A stretch of 64,000 bases of DNA, taken from positions 16,965 to 80,964 of the forward strand of contig JAEYJO010000049.1 of NCBI GenBank assembly GCA_023408815.1, written 5' to 3'. The stretch is from Bacillota bacterium. GTDB taxonomy: Bacteria > Bacillota > Clostridia > Lachnospirales > Lachnospiraceae. Of this stretch, positions 1 to 9,914 are shown one piece after another. Within the stretch, counting starts at the first letter, position 1. Each line of letters opens with the position of its first letter. Under the pieces are notes generated by a model, which saw nothing but the letters and a program-made list of their open reading frames with translations, did not search any database and was not told where the DNA came from. The position numbers and the translations under genes are program-made.

Positions 1-499
1 TCCTCCGCACATTATTCCATTGGTGGAAATCACAAAAAGTTTGATGACGAGTCAGGAGACGGCGGATATCATCTATCAGATGTTAGCATATATGAAAAAG
101 CAGCCTGTAGTGCTGAAAAAAGATGTAAAAGGCTTTCTTTCAAATCGTCTGCAGTTCGCACTGCTCCGTGAGGCTACACATCTTGTGGAGAGCGGTGTGG
201 CAACTCCGGAAGATATTGACCGAACATTGAAATACGGCAACGGACTGCGCTATATGTGTTCGGGGCCTTTTAAGATTGTAGACTTTGGGGGAATAGAGGT
301 TTTCAACAGTGTCGCAAAATATCTCTATCCCGATCTTAATGCAGAGACGGATGAGAATCATCTGCTGGATGAGATGGTACAGAAGGGTCATAACGGTATT
401 TCTACATACCGGGGTTTCTATGCGTATACGAAAGAGTCAGCGGCAGCAGAAGAAAAGGAACGTGATACAAAGATGATTGAAGTTCTGAAATTGAAATAG
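1..499 (+). CDS. 3-hydroxyacyl-CoA dehydrogenase family protein, 3' part
   Basis: The 5' end lies outside the window; the reading frame is already open at base 2. It begins PPHIIPLVEI, which in this family follows the Rossmann domain. The rest is the helical C-terminal dimerisation and catalytic domain, with KKDVKGFLSNRLQFALLREA as the typical segment. The family oxidises L-3-hydroxyacyl-CoA or, in the L-gulonate/carnitine dehydrogenase branch, small hydroxy acids with NAD. With only about 165 residues the substrate cannot be told. The TTG at base 20 is not the real start because the homology continues upstream of it. The gene ends at TAG 497-499 and converges on the regulator gene, sharing a terminator with it. 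Confidence 0.85.
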   Translation, partial: PPHIIPLVEITKSLMTSQETADIIYQMLAYMKKQPVVLKKDVKGFLSNRLQFALLREATHLVESGVATPEDIDRTLKYGNGLRYMCSGPFKIVDFGGIEVFNSVAKYLYPDLNAETDENHLLDEMVQKGHNGISTYRGFYAYTKESAAAEEKERDTKMIEVLKLK

Positions 500-601
500 G
501 ATGGCTGCTACAAATTGTGCCTGCGCAGACTGAAAAATGCACCCGTTCGGGAGCGGCTATTTACTTCTTTTAAAAAATACAATAAAAATTAAGCTAAAAC
601 A

Positions 602-639
602 AAACTGCCCGGATATTATTTTCAATATCCGGGCAGTTT
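602..639. terminator. Bidirectional rho-independent terminator
   Basis: A perfect 16-bp stem (602-617 with 624-639, core ACTGCCCGGATATT) closes a 6-base loop ATTTTC. A-rich sequence lies on the left and T-rich sequence on the right, so it can end transcripts from both convergent genes (dehydrogenase and LacI-type regulator). Confidence 0.9.
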
Positions 640-646
640 ATTCAAA

Positions 647-1672
647 TTACAAAGAATCCTGTGTTGAAATAGTGATAGGAACCTCTATATATGTAGCAGA
701 TGGACGTACTTTTTTGATTAAATAGTCGAAGAGGAGTTTAACCAGCTGGTACCCTTGAAATTCCGGACTCTGCCCCAATGCAAAATCTACAGTACCATCT
801 TCCAGCAATTTTAAGGTTTCCGGCACCAGGTCATGGCATATTAACGCTACTTGATCTGTTTTTTCCAAAATACGAAGCGCATTTCCAACTCCGGACACAC
901 CGCCGCCTGTAATATATATACCTTTAAGATCAGGCACTTTCTTGAAATATTCAAGTGTAATTTTAAACGCCTCATCCTTACGATCCTGGTTTTCCCGAAT
1001 ATCTAATATGTGAATCGGAAATGAATTGAGATTTATTTTGTCCACAAACCCTTGCAGGCGGTCTTTGTGGCAAGAAAGATTATAAGAACTAATGATAATA
1101 CCGACATCACCGCCCTCGGGCAATAACTTGCTCATAAGACCAGCAACTGTACGTCCCCCTTTTTTATGATCCTGTCCGATAAAACACATATCGTTAGTTC
1201 CTTCAAGCTTTGAATTAAAGGTTATTACTGCGATACCGCTGTCAATCAGCTGATTGATTTTCGTGCGAACCCTGTCATCGTCTATTGGAAAGACGGCAAT
1301 GCCTGAAACACGGTCATTTTCTAATTCAGTCAGTATACTTATCTGCTCGGCGGGCTCCAGGGAAATGGGCATTTTTATAATCACTTCAATTCCAAAAGCT
1401 TTATATTCTTCCTGCGCATTTTTTACGCCCAACAGCATTTCCTGAATAAAAGGATTGTATTCCGGTGTAAGGATAATTCCTATCTTGATAGGATCTTTAC
1501 TTTGCACAAGTGCTTTGCCGATAAAGTTAGGCTGGTAATTTAATCCTTCCGCTATTTCCAGAACCTTCTTTCTGGTTTCATTTTTTACTCCCGGTCTATC
1601 ATTAAGAACCTTATCAACAGTACCTCTGGATACATTTGCCAACTCTGCTATTTGCTTTATAGTAACAGGCAT
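647..1672 (-). CDS. LacI-family transcriptional regulator
   Basis: Encodes 341 residues: an N-terminal LacI helix-turn-helix (TIKQIAELANVSRGTV, about residues 3-18, then the hinge helix) followed by a periplasmic-binding-protein-like sugar sensor domain of about 280 residues. I choose the ATG at 1672 because a GGAGGGG ribosome site lies 9 bases before it; the ATG at 1699 would put that site inside the gene. It is divergent from the ketohexose operon, and two CTCGAG-centred palindromes sit between them. It is therefore probably the local repressor, released by the imported sugar or a phosphorylated intermediate. The effector is not known from sequence. Confidence 0.9.
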   Translation of the reverse strand: MPVTIKQIAELANVSRGTVDKVLNDRPGVKNETRKKVLEIAEGLNYQPNFIGKALVQSKDPIKIGIILTPEYNPFIQEMLLGVKNAQEEYKAFGIEVIIKMPISLEPAEQISILTELENDRVSGIAVFPIDDDRVRTKINQLIDSGIAVITFNSKLEGTNDMCFIGQDHKKGGRTVAGLMSKLLPEGGDVGIIISSYNLSCHKDRLQGFVDKINLNSFPIHILDIRENQDRKDEAFKITLEYFKKVPDLKGIYITGGGVSGVGNALRILEKTDQVALICHDLVPETLKLLEDGTVDFALGQSPEFQGYQLVKLLFDYLIKKVRPSATYIEVPITISTQDSL

Positions 1673-1714
1673 AATAATACTCCCCTCCAGTAAAATCATA
1701 TTTATTATTGTTTT

Positions 1715-1743
1715 ATATTATCATGATAGCGAAGGAATGTCTA
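1715..1743 (-). promoter_or_regulatory. Probable promoter of the LacI-type regulator
   Basis: On the minus strand TAGACA (1738-1743) is 17 bases from TAATAT (1715-1720), and the regulator start follows about 43 bases downstream. The upstream operator-like site 1751-1764 lies just behind the -35, which would allow autoregulation. Predicted by eye only. Confidence 0.5.
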
Positions 1744-1750
1744 GAGAAAA

Positions 1751-1764
1751 GAGCTCGAGCACGA
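1751..1764. promoter_or_regulatory. Candidate LacI-type operator O2
   Basis: GAGCTCGAGCACGA contains the same GCTCGAGC core (1753-1760) as the perfect palindrome at 1881-1894 and shares its right half-site CTCGAGCAC. The central CpG is typical of LacI-family operators. It lies 131 bp centre-to-centre from the other site. Confidence 0.65.
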
Positions 1765-1838
1765 TTATGTATAATGCGGATTTTATCAATTGTGCATTAT
1801 TTACAAAAAAAAATATAAAATATGTTATAAATTAATAA

Positions 1839-1867
1839 TTGATACATTCTAAATTTAATGTTACAAT
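1839..1867 (+). promoter_or_regulatory. Sigma-A promoter of the ketohexose operon
   Basis: TTGATA (1839-1844), a 17-base spacer, then TACAAT (1862-1867). The predicted start of transcription is near 1874, so the palindromic operator at 1881-1894 lies directly downstream of it, the classical position for blocking by a LacI-type repressor. Confidence 0.75.
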
Positions 1868-1880
1868 GCAAATACAAAAA

Positions 1881-1894
1881 TGTGCTCGAGCACA
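1881..1894. promoter_or_regulatory. LacI-type operator O1 (perfect palindrome)
   Basis: TGTGCTCGAGCACA is a perfect 14-bp palindrome with a central CG. It lies between the predicted transcription start and the ribosome site (AAGGAG, from 1903) of the first operon gene. A second, imperfect copy is at 1751-1764. The likely ligand is the product of the divergent LacI-family gene. Confidence 0.8.
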
Positions 1895-1916
1895 AAATGT
1901 TAAGGAGAAAATAATT

Positions 1917-2786
1917 ATGAAAATTGGAACAGGTTATGCATATTGGGGAAATGATTGGAATTGTGATTATATACAGGTTACAAATAAAGTAGCGGATATT
2001 GGCTTTGATATTTTGGAAATTGGAGCAGATCATTTATACCATATGTCCGATGAGGAAATAGAACAGCTCAAAGAAACAGGAAGACAGAGAACTATAGAAT
2101 TTACGACAAACAGCGGACCATCAAGAGAAAATGATTTGGCATCACCTGATAAAGCAGTCAGAGAGCACGGTATTGCTTATTTTGTAAAAGTAATGCAGAA
2201 CATGAAGAAATTAGGCTCTAAAATACTGGTCGGAGCTATTTATTCTTTTTGGCCGTCCGATTTTGCTTACGCAGATAAAGCGGCAGCATGGAAAGACAGT
2301 ATTGAAGCTTTAAAAGTACTGAGTAAAACAGCAGAAGAATTAGATATTGAAATTGCGTTAGAAGTTCTTAACAGAAATGAAAGTTATATATTAAATGAAT
2401 GTAAAGAGGCTATGGAGTATGTTGAAAAAATAGGGAGCGGAAATATTACCATTTTATTAGATACTTACCATATGAATATCGAAGAAGATGATATGTACGA
2501 GGCACTTCGTAAAGCAGGGAAATTACTTGGGCATGTTCATGTAGGAGAAAATAACAGGAAGCTGCCGGGAATGAATAACAGTATTGACTGGAAGAAAATT
2601 GGAAGAGCCTTAAAAGATATTAATTATGAAAAAGCGGTAGTAATGGAACCCTTTCTTTTGACTGGCGGAGAAGTAGGCCGCGATATTCGTGTATGGCGCG
2701 ACTTGAGCAATGGTGCTGACAGCGAACAAATGGATAAATACATTAGTGATTCCTTGAAGTATTTAAAAGGCTGTTTTGCAGAGTAA
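1917..2786 (+). CDS. D-tagatose/D-psicose 3-epimerase family protein
   Basis: A 289-residue TIM-barrel sugar epimerase, the usual size for the DTE/DPE family. It aligns by eye with Clostridium D-psicose 3-epimerases, starting KIGTGYAYWGNDW. The four metal ligands appear to be kept: E149 (in LEVLNR), D182 (in LLDTYH), H208 (in GHVHVGE) and E244 (in VVMEPF). Family members invert C3 of ketohexoses, for example D-tagatose/D-sorbose or D-fructose/D-psicose. The start at 1917 follows AAGGAG by 7-9 bases; the in-frame extension upstream would read through the promoter and operator. As the first gene of an operon with tagatose-bisphosphate aldolase subunits, its most economical role is feeding D-sorbose into D-tagatose, but other ketoses cannot be excluded. 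Confidence 0.88.
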   Translation: MKIGTGYAYWGNDWNCDYIQVTNKVADIGFDILEIGADHLYHMSDEEIEQLKETGRQRTIEFTTNSGPSRENDLASPDKAVREHGIAYFVKVMQNMKKLGSKILVGAIYSFWPSDFAYADKAAAWKDSIEALKVLSKTAEELDIEIALEVLNRNESYILNECKEAMEYVEKIGSGNITILLDTYHMNIEEDDMYEALRKAGKLLGHVHVGENNRKLPGMNNSIDWKKIGRALKDINYEKAVVMEPFLLTGGEVGRDIRVWRDLSNGADSEQMDKYISDSLKYLKGCFAE

Positions 2787-2795
2787 GGAGAAAAT

Positions 2796-3731
2796 ATGAT
2801 AGAAGTACTGATAATGGGCGAAATGCTCGTAGAAATAATGAGAACAGAAGAAGATGTTCAATTATATACGACAGATATATTTAGAGGACCATATCCAAGC
2901 GGCGCACCGGCAATTTTCATAGATACTGTTGCCAGGTTAGGGCACAAGACGGCCATTATAGGCGGGGTTGGAAAAGATGATTTCGGAAAGAATATCTTAG
3001 ACCGGTTAAAAGATGACGGAGTCGACTGCAGTTATGTTTTGGAAAGCGAAGAAAGAGCAACAGGAGTGGCGTTTGTGACTTATTTTAAGGATGGGTCCAG
3101 AAAGTTTATATTCCATATGGGCAATACTCCGGCAGTGGAGGCAAAATCTCCGGATGTAGGGAATTTTAAAGATGTAAAATATATGCATATTATGGGATGC
3201 TCACTTATGGCAAACAAAAGCTTTGCGCAGGAAATACTAAAGACCATGAGGATGCTGGTGGCAAACGGAACCAAAATCTCCTTTGACCCTAATATAAGAA
3301 AAGAATTGTTTTCTGATGATTCTGTTTATGAAGTGGTAAATGAAGTTATGAAAAATACAAATGTATTTATGCCCGGAGTTGAGGAGCTGTTGTCTATAAC
3401 TGGCGAGGCTGGTGTGGAATCAGCCGTTAAAAAGTGCTTTGAAAATCCGGGGTTGGAGGTTTTGGCACTGAAAAACGGCTCTAAGGGAAGTGTTATCTAT
3501 ACAAAAGACCAAGTAGTGGAAATGGGTGTTTATAAGATTGAACAGAAAGATGCCACAGGAGCGGGTGATTGTTTTGACGGAGGATTTATTGCAGGATTGA
3601 TAGAAGGAAGAGATATATCGGAAGCTGCAAAGATGGGAGCTGCTGCCGGAGCATTAAATGCCGCCGCATTTGGACCTATGGAAGGAAATATTAGTCAGGA
3701 AACAGTTTGGAAGATGATTAATGAAAATTAG
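2796..3731 (+). CDS. PfkB-family carbohydrate kinase
   Basis: 311 residues, the standard length for the ribokinase/PfkB family. The N-terminal half carries a sugar-binding GVGKDDFGKNI-type segment, and the C-terminal signature DATGAGDCFDGGF starts at residue 252 with catalytic base D258. These kinases phosphorylate free ketoses or ketose phosphates with ATP. It lies 9 bases behind the epimerase and overlaps nothing downstream once the next gene is started at 3742. In context it should phosphorylate the ketohexose product of the epimerase. Whether it also makes the bisphosphate needed by the aldolase is open, because no second kinase is present in the operon. Confidence 0.88.
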   Translation: MIEVLIMGEMLVEIMRTEEDVQLYTTDIFRGPYPSGAPAIFIDTVARLGHKTAIIGGVGKDDFGKNILDRLKDDGVDCSYVLESEERATGVAFVTYFKDGSRKFIFHMGNTPAVEAKSPDVGNFKDVKYMHIMGCSLMANKSFAQEILKTMRMLVANGTKISFDPNIRKELFSDDSVYEVVNEVMKNTNVFMPGVEELLSITGEAGVESAVKKCFENPGLEVLALKNGSKGSVIYTKDQVVEMGVYKIEQKDATGAGDCFDGGFIAGLIEGRDISEAAKMGAAAGALNAAAFGPMEGNISQETVWKMINEN

Positions 3732-3741
3732 GAGAGCAGCC

Positions 3742-5067
3742 ATGAAAGACTCAATAAGATATATGATAGAAAGGCGCAATGCAGGAGTGTTGTGTGGTAT
3801 TGCTTCTTTTTGTACGGCCAATGAATTAGTAATCGAAGCTGTTTTAGAGCAGGCAAAAAAGAACGGCGATGTGGCATTGATTGAAGCGACGGCTAATCAG
3901 GTGAATCAATTTGGCGGATATACAGGAATGGAGCCGATTGATTTCAAAAGATTTGTTTATCAAATAGCGGATAAAATAGATTTTCCTAAAGAGAATATTA
4001 TTTTAGGTGGTGATCATCTTGGTCCCCTTATATGGACCGGTGAAAATGAAGATGCGGCTATGGAAAAAGCAAAAGAGCTTGTCAGACAGTTTGTGAAAGC
4101 AGGTTATAAAAAGATACATTTGGATACAAGCATGCGTCTGGCCAGTGATTCTATTGATGAGAAACTGTCCGATGAAGTGATCGCCCGCAGAGGTGCCGAA
4201 CTGTATAAGGTATGCGAAGAAGCATATCAGGAGTTGCTGAAAGAAAATCCTTTAGAGACCAGGCCTGTTTATATCATTGGCAGTGAGGTTCCGATACCGG
4301 GAGGAGCACAGGACGAGGAAGAAAGCATCACCGTCACCAAACCTCAGGACGTGGAAAATACTCTGAAAGTTTATAGGAAAGAGTTTGACAAAGCCGGGTT
4401 TGACAAAGCGTTTGAAAATGTGATTGGGATTGTTGTCCAGCCGGGTGTGGAATTCGGGGATGCGGAAATTTTTCACTATGACAGGTACAATGCCAAAGAA
4501 CTCTGTGATTCTGTTAAAAAATACGAAGGTATCGTATTGGAAGGACACTCTACGGATTATCAGTCTCCTCAGAACTTGCGCATGATGGTAGAAGACGGTA
4601 TCGCTATATTAAAAGTTGGGCCGGCACTTACTTTTGCACTCAGAGAAGGGTTGTTTGCTTTAAGCCGTATAGAAGAAGAATTAATAACGAAAGAAAAACG
4701 GGCCATTTTTATTGATGTATTGGAAGACGTGATGGTGAGTAATCCGGAAAATTGGAAGAAGCACTATCATGGATCGGAGAAGGAACTGCAAATAAAAAGA
4801 AAGTATAGTTTTTCTGATAGATGCCGGTACTATTTTGCTCAGCCTGAAATTATAAAAAGTATGGAAAAGTTATTTGATAACCTTGATAGTGCCGAGATAC
4901 CTCTTAGTTTGCTGCAGCAGTATATGCCGCTGCAATATATAAAGGTAAGAGATAAAAAACTCCCTATGAAGGCACGCGAACTGGCAAAGGATAATATAAA
5001 GATGCTGATTGAGGATTATAACTATGCAGTGAGACCAGGCCATATTATCGGCGGCATATTTGTATAA
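3742..5067 (+). CDS. gatZ: D-tagatose-bisphosphate aldolase, GatZ/KbaZ-type subunit
   Basis: 441 residues with near-continuous similarity to GatZ/KbaZ: IEATANQVNQFGGYTGM, IILGGDHLGP, KKIHLDTSM, EGHSTDYQ.PQ and ILKVGPALTFALREGLF. In E. coli this subunit does not cleave the sugar itself but is needed for full activity and stability of GatY/KbaY. I start it at ATG 3742, seven bases after AGGAG; the upstream in-frame ATG at 3721 overlaps the kinase gene and lacks a ribosome site. GatY is encoded in the same operon, but on the far side of the transporter genes. Confidence 0.9.
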   Translation: MKDSIRYMIERRNAGVLCGIASFCTANELVIEAVLEQAKKNGDVALIEATANQVNQFGGYTGMEPIDFKRFVYQIADKIDFPKENIILGGDHLGPLIWTGENEDAAMEKAKELVRQFVKAGYKKIHLDTSMRLASDSIDEKLSDEVIARRGAELYKVCEEAYQELLKENPLETRPVYIIGSEVPIPGGAQDEEESITVTKPQDVENTLKVYRKEFDKAGFDKAFENVIGIVVQPGVEFGDAEIFHYDRYNAKELCDSVKKYEGIVLEGHSTDYQSPQNLRMMVEDGIAILKVGPALTFALREGLFALSRIEEELITKEKRAIFIDVLEDVMVSNPENWKKHYHGSEKELQIKRKYSFSDRCRYYFAQPEIIKSMEKLFDNLDSAEIPLSLLQQYMPLQYIKVRDKKLPMKARELAKDNIKMLIEDYNYAVRPGHIIGGIFV

Positions 5068-5079
5068 GGAAGGAGAAAA

Positions 5080-6585
5080 ATGATGGAGCAATATCGTTTG
5101 GAAGTGAAAAATTTACACAAAAGATTTCCGGGAGTATACGCGGTAAAAGGTGTAAGCTTTCAAATAAAACCCGGCGAAGTACATGCTCTTGTCGGTGAAA
5201 ATGGTGCCGGGAAGTCCACGCTTATGAAAATGATAACTGGAGAATATATTCCCGATGAAGGAGAAGTCTATCATAATGGGAAACTGTTGAAGAATCGATC
5301 TATGTCAGACTCCCAAAAAGAAGGAATAGCGATGATTCATCAGGAGCTCGCTCCGCTGCCGGATATGAGTATAGCACAAAACATTTTTTTGGGGCAGGAA
5401 AAAATGAAAGGCCGGTTCTTAAATGACAAATTAATGAATAAAGAAGCGGCAGAAATATTAAAAGAATACGGCATGCTTTATGATCCTAAAACGAAGGTCG
5501 GCAAATTGAGTGTAGCTCAAATACAAATGTTGGAGATAATAAAATCCGTCAGGAAGAATGCGGATATTATAATTATGGATGAGCCGACATCGTCGTTATC
5601 TGATGAAGAATCTCTAAAATTATTTCAGATTATCGAAGATTTAAAAAAGAAAAATGTTGCTATTATTTATATTTCTCACCGTTTGGATGAAATATTAAGG
5701 CTTTCAGACAAAATCACGGTTCTCCGCGATGGGGAATATATCAAAACAGTGTCAGCGGAAGGTGTAACCAAAGATGAATTAGTGGAAATGATGGTTGGCA
5801 GGACACTGGATAAGATTTATCCCAAGGAAGATGTAAAAATGGGAGATGTGTTGTTTCAAGTAAAAAACCTTACATCAAAAGGTGTATTTGAAAACGTTAG
5901 TTTTGAGGTGCGTTCCGGAGAAATTTTAGGGATATCAGGATTAATGGGTGCAGGGCGCAGTGAAATCATGAATGCTATCTTCGGTATTGACAGGTATGAC
6001 AGCGGTGAAATCATTTTAGAAGGTAAAAGTCTTAAGATTAAATCGCCTAAAGATGCCATCAATAATAAAATTGCTATGGTCAGTGAGGATAGAAAGCTTT
6101 ATGGATTAGTATTATGTCGTTCCATAAAGGAAAATGTTTCCCTTCCAAATCTGGATACTCAGTATAAGGCTCCTTTTATTAATGAAAAAAGAGAGAAGGA
6201 TACCGTAAAGGAATACGAACAGTCACTTGCCATAAAGTGTGCTGATATCAACGTTAACGTAGGAACACTGAGCGGAGGCAATCAACAAAAGGTAGTTCTG
6301 GCAAAGTGGCTGCTATCAGATCCTAAAGTATTAATTTTAGACGAACCTACAAGGGGCATTGATGTAGGAGCAAAATTTGAAATTTATAAAATAATGGTGG
6401 AGCTGGCAAAAAGAGGAATCGCTATTATTATGATCTCTTCAGAGTTGCCGGAGGTAATGGGAATGAGTGACCGTATACTGGTAGTTTCTAACGGTAAGGT
6501 TACCGGCTGCTTTTCAAAAGAAGACGTTGATTCGGGGAAAATCACGCAGAAAAATTTGTTAAGCAGCGCATTACAGGAAGTATAG
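5080..6585 (+). CDS. Sugar ABC transporter ATP-binding protein (RbsA/MglA type)
   Basis: 501 residues with two fused ABC cassettes, as in RbsA, MglA and XylG. Cassette 1 has Walker A GENGAGKST (about residue 40) and Walker B IIIMDEPTSS, with a degenerate signature LSVAQ. Cassette 2 has the usual degenerate Walker A GLMGAGRSE but an intact LSGGNQQK signature and LILDEPTRGIDVG. It energises import of a monosaccharide together with the next two products. ATG 5080 follows GGAAGGAG; the adjacent ATG 5083 is an equally spaced alternative. Its stop codon overlaps the ribosome site of the permease gene, so the two are coupled. Confidence 0.93.
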   Translation: MMEQYRLEVKNLHKRFPGVYAVKGVSFQIKPGEVHALVGENGAGKSTLMKMITGEYIPDEGEVYHNGKLLKNRSMSDSQKEGIAMIHQELAPLPDMSIAQNIFLGQEKMKGRFLNDKLMNKEAAEILKEYGMLYDPKTKVGKLSVAQIQMLEIIKSVRKNADIIIMDEPTSSLSDEESLKLFQIIEDLKKKNVAIIYISHRLDEILRLSDKITVLRDGEYIKTVSAEGVTKDELVEMMVGRTLDKIYPKEDVKMGDVLFQVKNLTSKGVFENVSFEVRSGEILGISGLMGAGRSEIMNAIFGIDRYDSGEIILEGKSLKIKSPKDAINNKIAMVSEDRKLYGLVLCRSIKENVSLPNLDTQYKAPFINEKREKDTVKEYEQSLAIKCADINVNVGTLSGGNQQKVVLAKWLLSDPKVLILDEPTRGIDVGAKFEIYKIMVELAKRGIAIIMISSELPEVMGMSDRILVVSNGKVTGCFSKEDVDSGKITQKNLLSSALQEV

Positions 6586-6597
6586 GAGGATGGAAAA

Positions 6598-7539
6598 TTG
6601 AAAAAGGAACAGAAACTATCTAACATAGATTTTGCTCAAAAATATGGAATTCTGTTAGTGCTGCTAATCATGTGGTTGATTTTACTGTGTGTTTCTCCAA
6701 CATTTAGAACAATGGATAATGCAGTAAATATTCTGAGGCAGGTATCTGTAAACGGAATAATAGCTATCGGCATGACCTTTGTGATTATGACCGGAGGTAT
6801 TGACTTGACAGTAGGGTCTTTAATTGCCGTATCCGGTGTTGTGGCAGGAAGTATTCTGGTCGCTAATCCTAATGGGGTGATAGTGGCCATACTCGCAGCG
6901 TTGCTGGCATGCGGCCTGTTTGGTGCCATGAATGGATTCTTTGTAGCACATATGAAAGTCCCCGCCTTTGTTGCAACATTAGCAGGAATGACGATAGCCA
7001 GAGGATTTGCATATGTATATTCGGACGGTAAGCCTTACACATTGGCCTCGGAAGGATTCAGCTATATTGGGAAAGGCAGTGTACCGATTATTATTTTTTT
7101 AATCATTGCATTTTTGTCCCATATTCTGTTAAGCAAGATGAAATTCGGCAGATATATTTATGCTACCGGAGGCAATATTAAAGCTGCCGGCGCTTCAGGA
7201 GTTAATGTAAAGAAAGTATTGCTCAAAGTATATATATTAGGTGGTGTTTTGGCAGGCATTGCAGGAATTGTATTAGCATCCAGAACGAACTCAGGGCAGC
7301 CGGCAGTAGGTGTTGCTTACGAAACAGATGCAATTGCTGCTGCGGTAATCGGGGGAACTAGCATGACAGGAGGCGTTGGTACTATTGGAGGCACATTAAT
7401 TGGTATCCTGATTATCGGGACGTTAAATAATGGCTTAAATCTTCTGGATGTATCCTCCTACTACCAACAGATCATCAAGGGGTTGATTATTCTTGGGGCT
7501 GTATGCTTTGATATCCGTTCCAAGGATTCATCAAAATAA
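6598..7539 (+). CDS. Sugar ABC transporter permease (RbsC type)
   Basis: 313 residues, strongly hydrophobic, with eight or more membrane segments. Motifs of the BPD_transp_2 family are present: GIDLTVGS, AGMTIARG and TGGNIKAAGASGV. The start is TTG 6598, eight bases after AGGAGG; the ATG at 6590 is out of frame, so the TTG is well supported. It forms the membrane channel for the importer with the ATPase upstream and the binding lipoprotein downstream. Confidence 0.93.
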   Translation: MKKEQKLSNIDFAQKYGILLVLLIMWLILLCVSPTFRTMDNAVNILRQVSVNGIIAIGMTFVIMTGGIDLTVGSLIAVSGVVAGSILVANPNGVIVAILAALLACGLFGAMNGFFVAHMKVPAFVATLAGMTIARGFAYVYSDGKPYTLASEGFSYIGKGSVPIIIFLIIAFLSHILLSKMKFGRYIYATGGNIKAAGASGVNVKKVLLKVYILGGVLAGIAGIVLASRTNSGQPAVGVAYETDAIAAAVIGGTSMTGGVGTIGGTLIGILIIGTLNNGLNLLDVSSYYQQIIKGLIILGAVCFDIRSKDSSK

Positions 7540-7573
7540 ATTATAAGTAAGCAGAAAAAGAAAGGGAAGAATT

Positions 7574-8611
7574 ATGAAAATGAAAAAGGTATTGGCAGTG
7601 GTAATGGCGGGCATGATGGTATTCGGACTCGCGGCCTGCGGAGGAAGCAGCGCGGGAACAGAACAGCAGAATATTCAGGAAAGTGCTGGAGAGGTAACGG
7701 AAGAAGTAACAGAAGAAGTAACGGAAGAACAGACGGAAGAGGCGTCACAGGAAGCAGGAGGAATAGCGCTGAAAGTCGGAGTATTGATGAAAACGATGTC
7801 CGATACTTATTCCAATAAACTTGGAACGACAATTGAAAGCTACATGGAATCTGACTACCCGGATTCAACTTTGTACTTAATGGATGGACAGGCTGATATT
7901 GCGAAGCAGATTTCTCAGGCAGAAGATTTAATTGCAAAACAGGTTGATGTTATTGTTCTGAATCCTCAAGATGCAGATGGTTCCGCACAGGTATTGGATC
8001 TGGCAGCGGCCGCAGGTATTCCTGTCGTAGAAGTAAATACGGAAACGACGAGAACGGACTATGCAGCATTTGTAGGTTCTGAAGATATCGAAGCGGGCGA
8101 GATTATGGGCAGGTTTGTTTCCAAACAATTAGGCGGTGAAGGAAAGATTGCCATCTTGGAAGGCGAAATGGGACAAAGCGCTCAAATTAAGAGATATGAA
8201 GGCCTTCAAAATACAATACTTAGTGAAGAAGGAATTGAATGTGTAGCAACGCTCTCCGCCAATTGGTCAAGAAGTACGGCAATGTCTACCACAGAAGACT
8301 GGTTAGGAAAATATCAGGATTTAAAAGCGATTATATGCGAAAACGATGACATGGCTATGGGTGCGTTGCAGGCATGTGAATCACAAGGCAGGGAAATGAT
8401 CATCATTGGAACAGATGGAATTCCGGATGTGCTTCAGGCAGTAAAAGACGGACGTTTGAGTGCCTCGGTTCTTCAGGATGCAAAGGGTCAGGCGACAGCG
8501 GCCATTGATGTTGCGGTTAAAGTTGCCAGCGGAGAAGAAGTGGAAAGCAGATATAAAGTTGATTTCCAGCTTATTACAATCGATAACGTCGATGACTTTC
8601 TTACAGAATAA
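7574..8611 (+). CDS. Sugar-binding lipoprotein of the ABC importer (RbsB type)
   Basis: 345 residues. Signal peptide with lipobox LAAC (cysteine near residue 22), so it should be anchored outside the cell by a lipid. A low-complexity acidic linker follows, with tandem repeats of EVTEE (about residues 38-55), then a periplasmic-binding-protein type I domain of about 285 residues (KVGVLMKTMSDTYSNKL; ENDDMAMGAL; GTDGIPDV). It captures the sugar for the RbsA/RbsC-type partners. The ligand is probably a ketohexose given the operon, but the sequence alone does not show this. A ribosome site GGGAAG precedes the ATG. Confidence 0.9.
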   Translation: MKMKKVLAVVMAGMMVFGLAACGGSSAGTEQQNIQESAGEVTEEVTEEVTEEQTEEASQEAGGIALKVGVLMKTMSDTYSNKLGTTIESYMESDYPDSTLYLMDGQADIAKQISQAEDLIAKQVDVIVLNPQDADGSAQVLDLAAAAGIPVVEVNTETTRTDYAAFVGSEDIEAGEIMGRFVSKQLGGEGKIAILEGEMGQSAQIKRYEGLQNTILSEEGIECVATLSANWSRSTAMSTTEDWLGKYQDLKAIICENDDMAMGALQACESQGREMIIIGTDGIPDVLQAVKDGRLSASVLQDAKGQATAAIDVAVKVASGEEVESRYKVDFQLITIDNVDDFLTE

Positions 8612-8639
8612 TTTTGTAGAATTTCATTGAGCATAAGAA

Positions 8640-8676
8640 AAAAGTAAACGAGAGAGAAATCGCTTTGTTTACTTTT
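8640..8676 (+). terminator. Weak stem-loop, possible attenuator
   Basis: AAAAGTAAAC (8640-8649) pairs with GTTTACTTTT (8667-8676) around a 17-base loop, followed by a T-rich stretch CTCTTTATATATAG. It lies between the binding-protein gene and gatY. It may lower read-through, so that gatY is expressed differently from the transporter. Confidence 0.4.
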
Positions 8677-8709
8677 CTCTTTATATATAGAAGCAATTTA
8701 AAAAATTGA

Positions 8710-9633
<924 letters not shown>

Positions 9634-9693
9634 TTAAGTAAAAATATCGGACTTGAGTTGTCATACACGGAAATCGATTTTCAAATTCTTAAG

Positions 9694-9741
9694 AAGCGGC
9701 GCCGCTTATCCTTGCAGATGAGCCGGTTGCCGCTGTTTTTT
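9694..9741 (+). terminator. Probable terminator of the ketohexose operon
   Basis: AAGCGGCGCCGCTT (9694-9707) is a 14-bp palindrome, and its AGCGGC arm can alternatively pair with GCCGCT at 9729-9734, which is followed by GTTTTTT. The second pairing gives a rho-independent terminator shape. Folding was judged by eye. Confidence 0.5.
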
Positions 9742-9886
9742 GTGGTGCCTTAATTTCTTTGATAATATTATTTTTAAGAAAATAATACCATATAAATTCA
9801 CATAAAAATAAATTTATTTTTAAAAAATGCACAAATAAGTCATAAATATGATGGCAATATTATAAAAATATGAAAATTATTACACT

Positions 9887-9914
9887 TTTACTTTCTTCTC
9901 CGAAGGAGTATAAT
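9887..9914 (+). promoter_or_regulatory. Possible promoter of the GGDEF-EAL gene
   Basis: TTTACT (9887-9892), a 16-base spacer and a perfect TATAAT (9909-9914), about 100 bases before the start codon. The -35 match is modest. Confidence 0.45.

Noticed and set aside
7690..7745. Tandem repeats in the binding-protein gene
   Set aside because: They encode the acidic EVTEE linker after the lipobox, common in such lipoproteins, and do not form a separate repeat element.
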